Positions 61,761-64,000 of a DNA stretch of 64,000 nucleotides are shown here, one piece after another. The stretch comes from Lateolabrax maculatus. Its lineage: Eukaryota > Chordata > Actinopteri > Acropomatiformes > Lateolabracidae. The stretch's first letter is position 1; every line of letters starts with the position of its first letter. Under the pieces are notes generated by a model. That model did no database searches and was not told where the DNA came from. It worked only from the letters and a program-made list of their open reading frames with translations. The stretch lies in the NCBI GenBank assembly GCA_031216445.1, contig CM062196.1, forward strand, positions 6,272,501-6,336,500. The letters are read 5' to 3'. Made by a program: the position numbers and the translations under genes.

Positions 61761-61894
61761 CGTGCCCCATGTGGCAGTCAAACCTTTACCAGGAGTATTG
61801 GGTTGGCAGCTCGGCGCCTTTGATGGATCCGGGTTTAAAGATTTTCAAATCTCTTGCGAGGGGAGCGGGATCATTTGGGATGTTCCAGACTCTG
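61761..61894 (+). other. Candidate exon or conserved element, unidentified
   Basis: 134 bp between an acceptor-like CTTCCCCTTCCACAG and a GTAAAT donor, with 44 open codons including APLMDPGLKIFKSLARGAG and SFGMFQTL. It is more complex than its surroundings. It may be an exon of an unknown gene or a conserved non-coding element with a chance open frame. Confidence 0.2.
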
Positions 61895-64000
61895 GTAAAT
61901 AAAGATAAAATAATAATTACACAATATCATAATGTTTGAAGTAGTTGAGGTGAGCTTTATTGATCTTTCGAGACTCTTGAACCACCTTAAAAGTGAATAC
62001 TTCAATCATTAGTTGAGATCAAACGCTCTTTATCTGTCATCAGTTTTTGATGCTAGATTTATATTCCAAACTTGCTCAACAGTTAATTCACCCACACTTA
62101 TAGAGGTCATTAGTATTCCTATTGTACAATACATGTTCCCATAAGTCATTTCAACCAGGAGAGACAGATTCATCACTTATTTATCGCTTAATTCTGTATT
62201 TATTTATAATACAGAATAATTTAAGATAAATCCTGCCTCACACTTTTGGCTTTCAATAATTAATTGTCTATGCAGCCATGCAGGTGCCTTTATGTACACA
62301 TAATAGATTTAAATATAGGCTGTAAACCAGTCGCGACACTGAATTCGTGCAATTTTGTAGCAGAACCTGACCAATGACCTCCACAAAGGTGGAATGGGTG
62401 AAATGAAAGGCTCCCACAAGCAGTAATAGATCATCACACAACAAATTTAAAGTAATTTTATTCAAATGAAGTCAGAGACAGCCACGCTGCTGCTCTAGAG
62501 TAAAATATATCCCTGCTGTGCGCCAAGTCAAACAGTAGAAAATGTATTGCACCTGTGTACGTCTGCTAATCTGTCAAACAGACATTAGCATTTAAATAAA
62601 GTTTTACAGCTCTGTTGAGGGAGATATTATAGTTGATAGATGTGGCTTATTTTTATCAGGGCACAGCAGTGAGGGTGGGCCACTCCTCATCAGGAGAGAC
62701 ATAACTGGCTATTATTAGTGACAGGGTGTGTCAGTTTGTGTGTATGTGTATGTGTGTGTGCAGGAGTGTGATCCATTATGTTACACGGTAATGCCGAGTG
62801 TTTACACCCCGTCATCATCAAGACGTTGCCAGTGAACGAAGGGGCCAGGGAAGGTACAATGCTTTTTCCAAAAATGCTCTTAGTACGCTTGAAATTTGAG
62901 TAGGTTGAAAAAGTACACTTAAACATGCATGAGTGTACTTCTGTATTTTGTTTTGTAAATTTTATATGGTGATTGTGTGTGAAACTGTGCATGCGTTTAC
63001 AAGCCAACTGTGATGTTGCCTCAGCGATGACATTAGATCAACTGATATTTGAGTCTTGATCCCATCGTAGGCTTTCTGCTTTATCTTTAAAGTGCAAAGG
63101 AAAAAAAAAAAAAGCAAAAAGCAATAATAAGGCAAGAGCTATAAAACTGTGAGTGTAGCAGAGAAGGGGTGATCCACAGGGACGCAGAACGATAAGAATC
63201 AAGAGATGAAGGGGTTTGAGGCTGAGGCTGTAATGGCCTGCTAATAACTTGGACAAGTTGGAGCTGCTGAAATATGGATAAGACAAGAACTGAAGCCCAC
63301 TCATATATACCATTAGAAAGACTTGGGAAGGGGGGAACAACAGAATAAGGATGAAATGAGCAATCGTGAAGGAAAGAGTGGAGGGTGATTCCTATTGCAG
63401 GCGAGAGAAAGGGATGAAGAGAGCAGAAATGGAATTGGAGCCAGGGAATTCAGGAGGAAATATGGGTTAAAAAGGTACAGATAAGGATAAGATTATGGCA
63501 ATATAGCAGCTGCTGGTGTGGATAAAGTAACACTAACTGGTAAAAAGTAATTATATATCTCTCTAAATAGATTGAGATTGTGCAGTATGAAATATTGTTA
63601 ATTCAGTTAATGTAGAATATCATATGGGAAACTCCCCCAATTGTACACATGAAAAACATACCACAGCGATTGAGGTTTTCTGGGCTTTGGCTTGGAGATC
63701 ACACATTTTAAAGGGCTTAAAACCTATTTTCTCAATCACATTCTTACTATGAGTAATGGAGTATTGTATGAACACTACATTTTCTGCCAAAGTTTAGACA
63801 GTTTTGGTTGTTTCACATGTGAGATTTCTGTGTTTTCTCACTGGTTTAAAGTGGGCGGGTGCAGTTAGAAAAAAGGTGATGTCACACACTCAGTGTGGTT
63901 GCTGGGTTGTTTAGTTACTCAATTAAATATGATCACACGACACCCACACAGTCCTGATGAAGCTGATCTGCTGAGTTTTTGAGAGTTAAACTCTAATAAA

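Larger units (their letters stand above)
52651..64000. other. Flank upstream of the dmrt2b-like gene, no identified gene
   Basis: AT-rich, with no recognisable protein family. It contains a possible repeat at 54.4-54.96 kb, simple repeats, and a few open segments bounded by plausible splice sites (56,279-56,407; 59,313-59,354; 60,320-60,366; 61,761-61,894) that could be exons of an unknown plus-strand gene. The stretches 52.7-54.4, 57.0-59.0 and 62.0-64.0 kb show nothing else beyond low-complexity runs. Confidence 0.5.

Noticed and set aside
1..64000. CRISPR arrays, operons, prophage or bacterial systems
   Set aside because: The genes have introns and vertebrate families; no regularly spaced direct repeats or prokaryotic genes are present.

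Overview
The window looks like nuclear DNA of a ray-finned (teleost) fish. The genes have introns with GT...AG junctions, the GC content is modest, and there are long CA/TG/CT microsatellites. Several repeats are of kinds common in teleost genomes: a Tc1-like fragment, hAT-like ends and the 'GTGGTGGAATGTAACTAAGTAC' family. The exact species cannot be told. There are no operons, phage, CRISPR arrays or other prokaryotic features.

Three protein-coding genes can be reconstructed exon by exon. (1) ebna1bp2, plus strand, 10,772-13,293, nine exons, 309 aa, a nucleolar factor for large-subunit rRNA processing. (2) cfap144 (FAM183A-like), minus strand, 13,987-15,631, four exons, 126 aa, a ciliary protein. 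The two genes are tail to tail, with about 50 bp between the ebna1bp2 poly(A) signal and the cfap144 stop; the same pair is neighbours in human 1p34.2. (3) A DM-domain transcription factor of the DMRT2 subfamily, minus strand, 48,504-51,938, three exons, 431 aa. The location next to a human-1p34-type block, away from the dmrt1-dmrt3-dmrt2a cluster genes, suggests the fish-retained paralogue dmrt2b.

Layout: 1-10,300 has no recognisable exon (foldback element, repeats, possible conserved non-coding blocks). 10,300-15,800 is the compact ebna1bp2/cfap144 block. 15,800-48,400 is a gene desert of about 33 kb with transposon relics (a possible solo LTR, a Tc1-like fragment, a piece of 18S rDNA joined to a DNA-transposon end), microsatellites, and islands of complex AT-rich sequence that look like conserved regulatory DNA. 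48,400-52,700 is the dmrt2b-like gene with its GC-rich 5' end. 52,700-64,000 has no identified gene, but holds a few splice-bounded open segments, the best at 56,279-56,407, which may be exons of an unrecognised plus-strand gene.

The three genes do not form a pathway; they are linked by chromosomal position. Possible regulatory sites include an RFX X-box-like motif just upstream of cfap144 and a CACGTG E-box upstream of ebna1bp2. All homology statements rest on recalled family sequences; no database search was possible.
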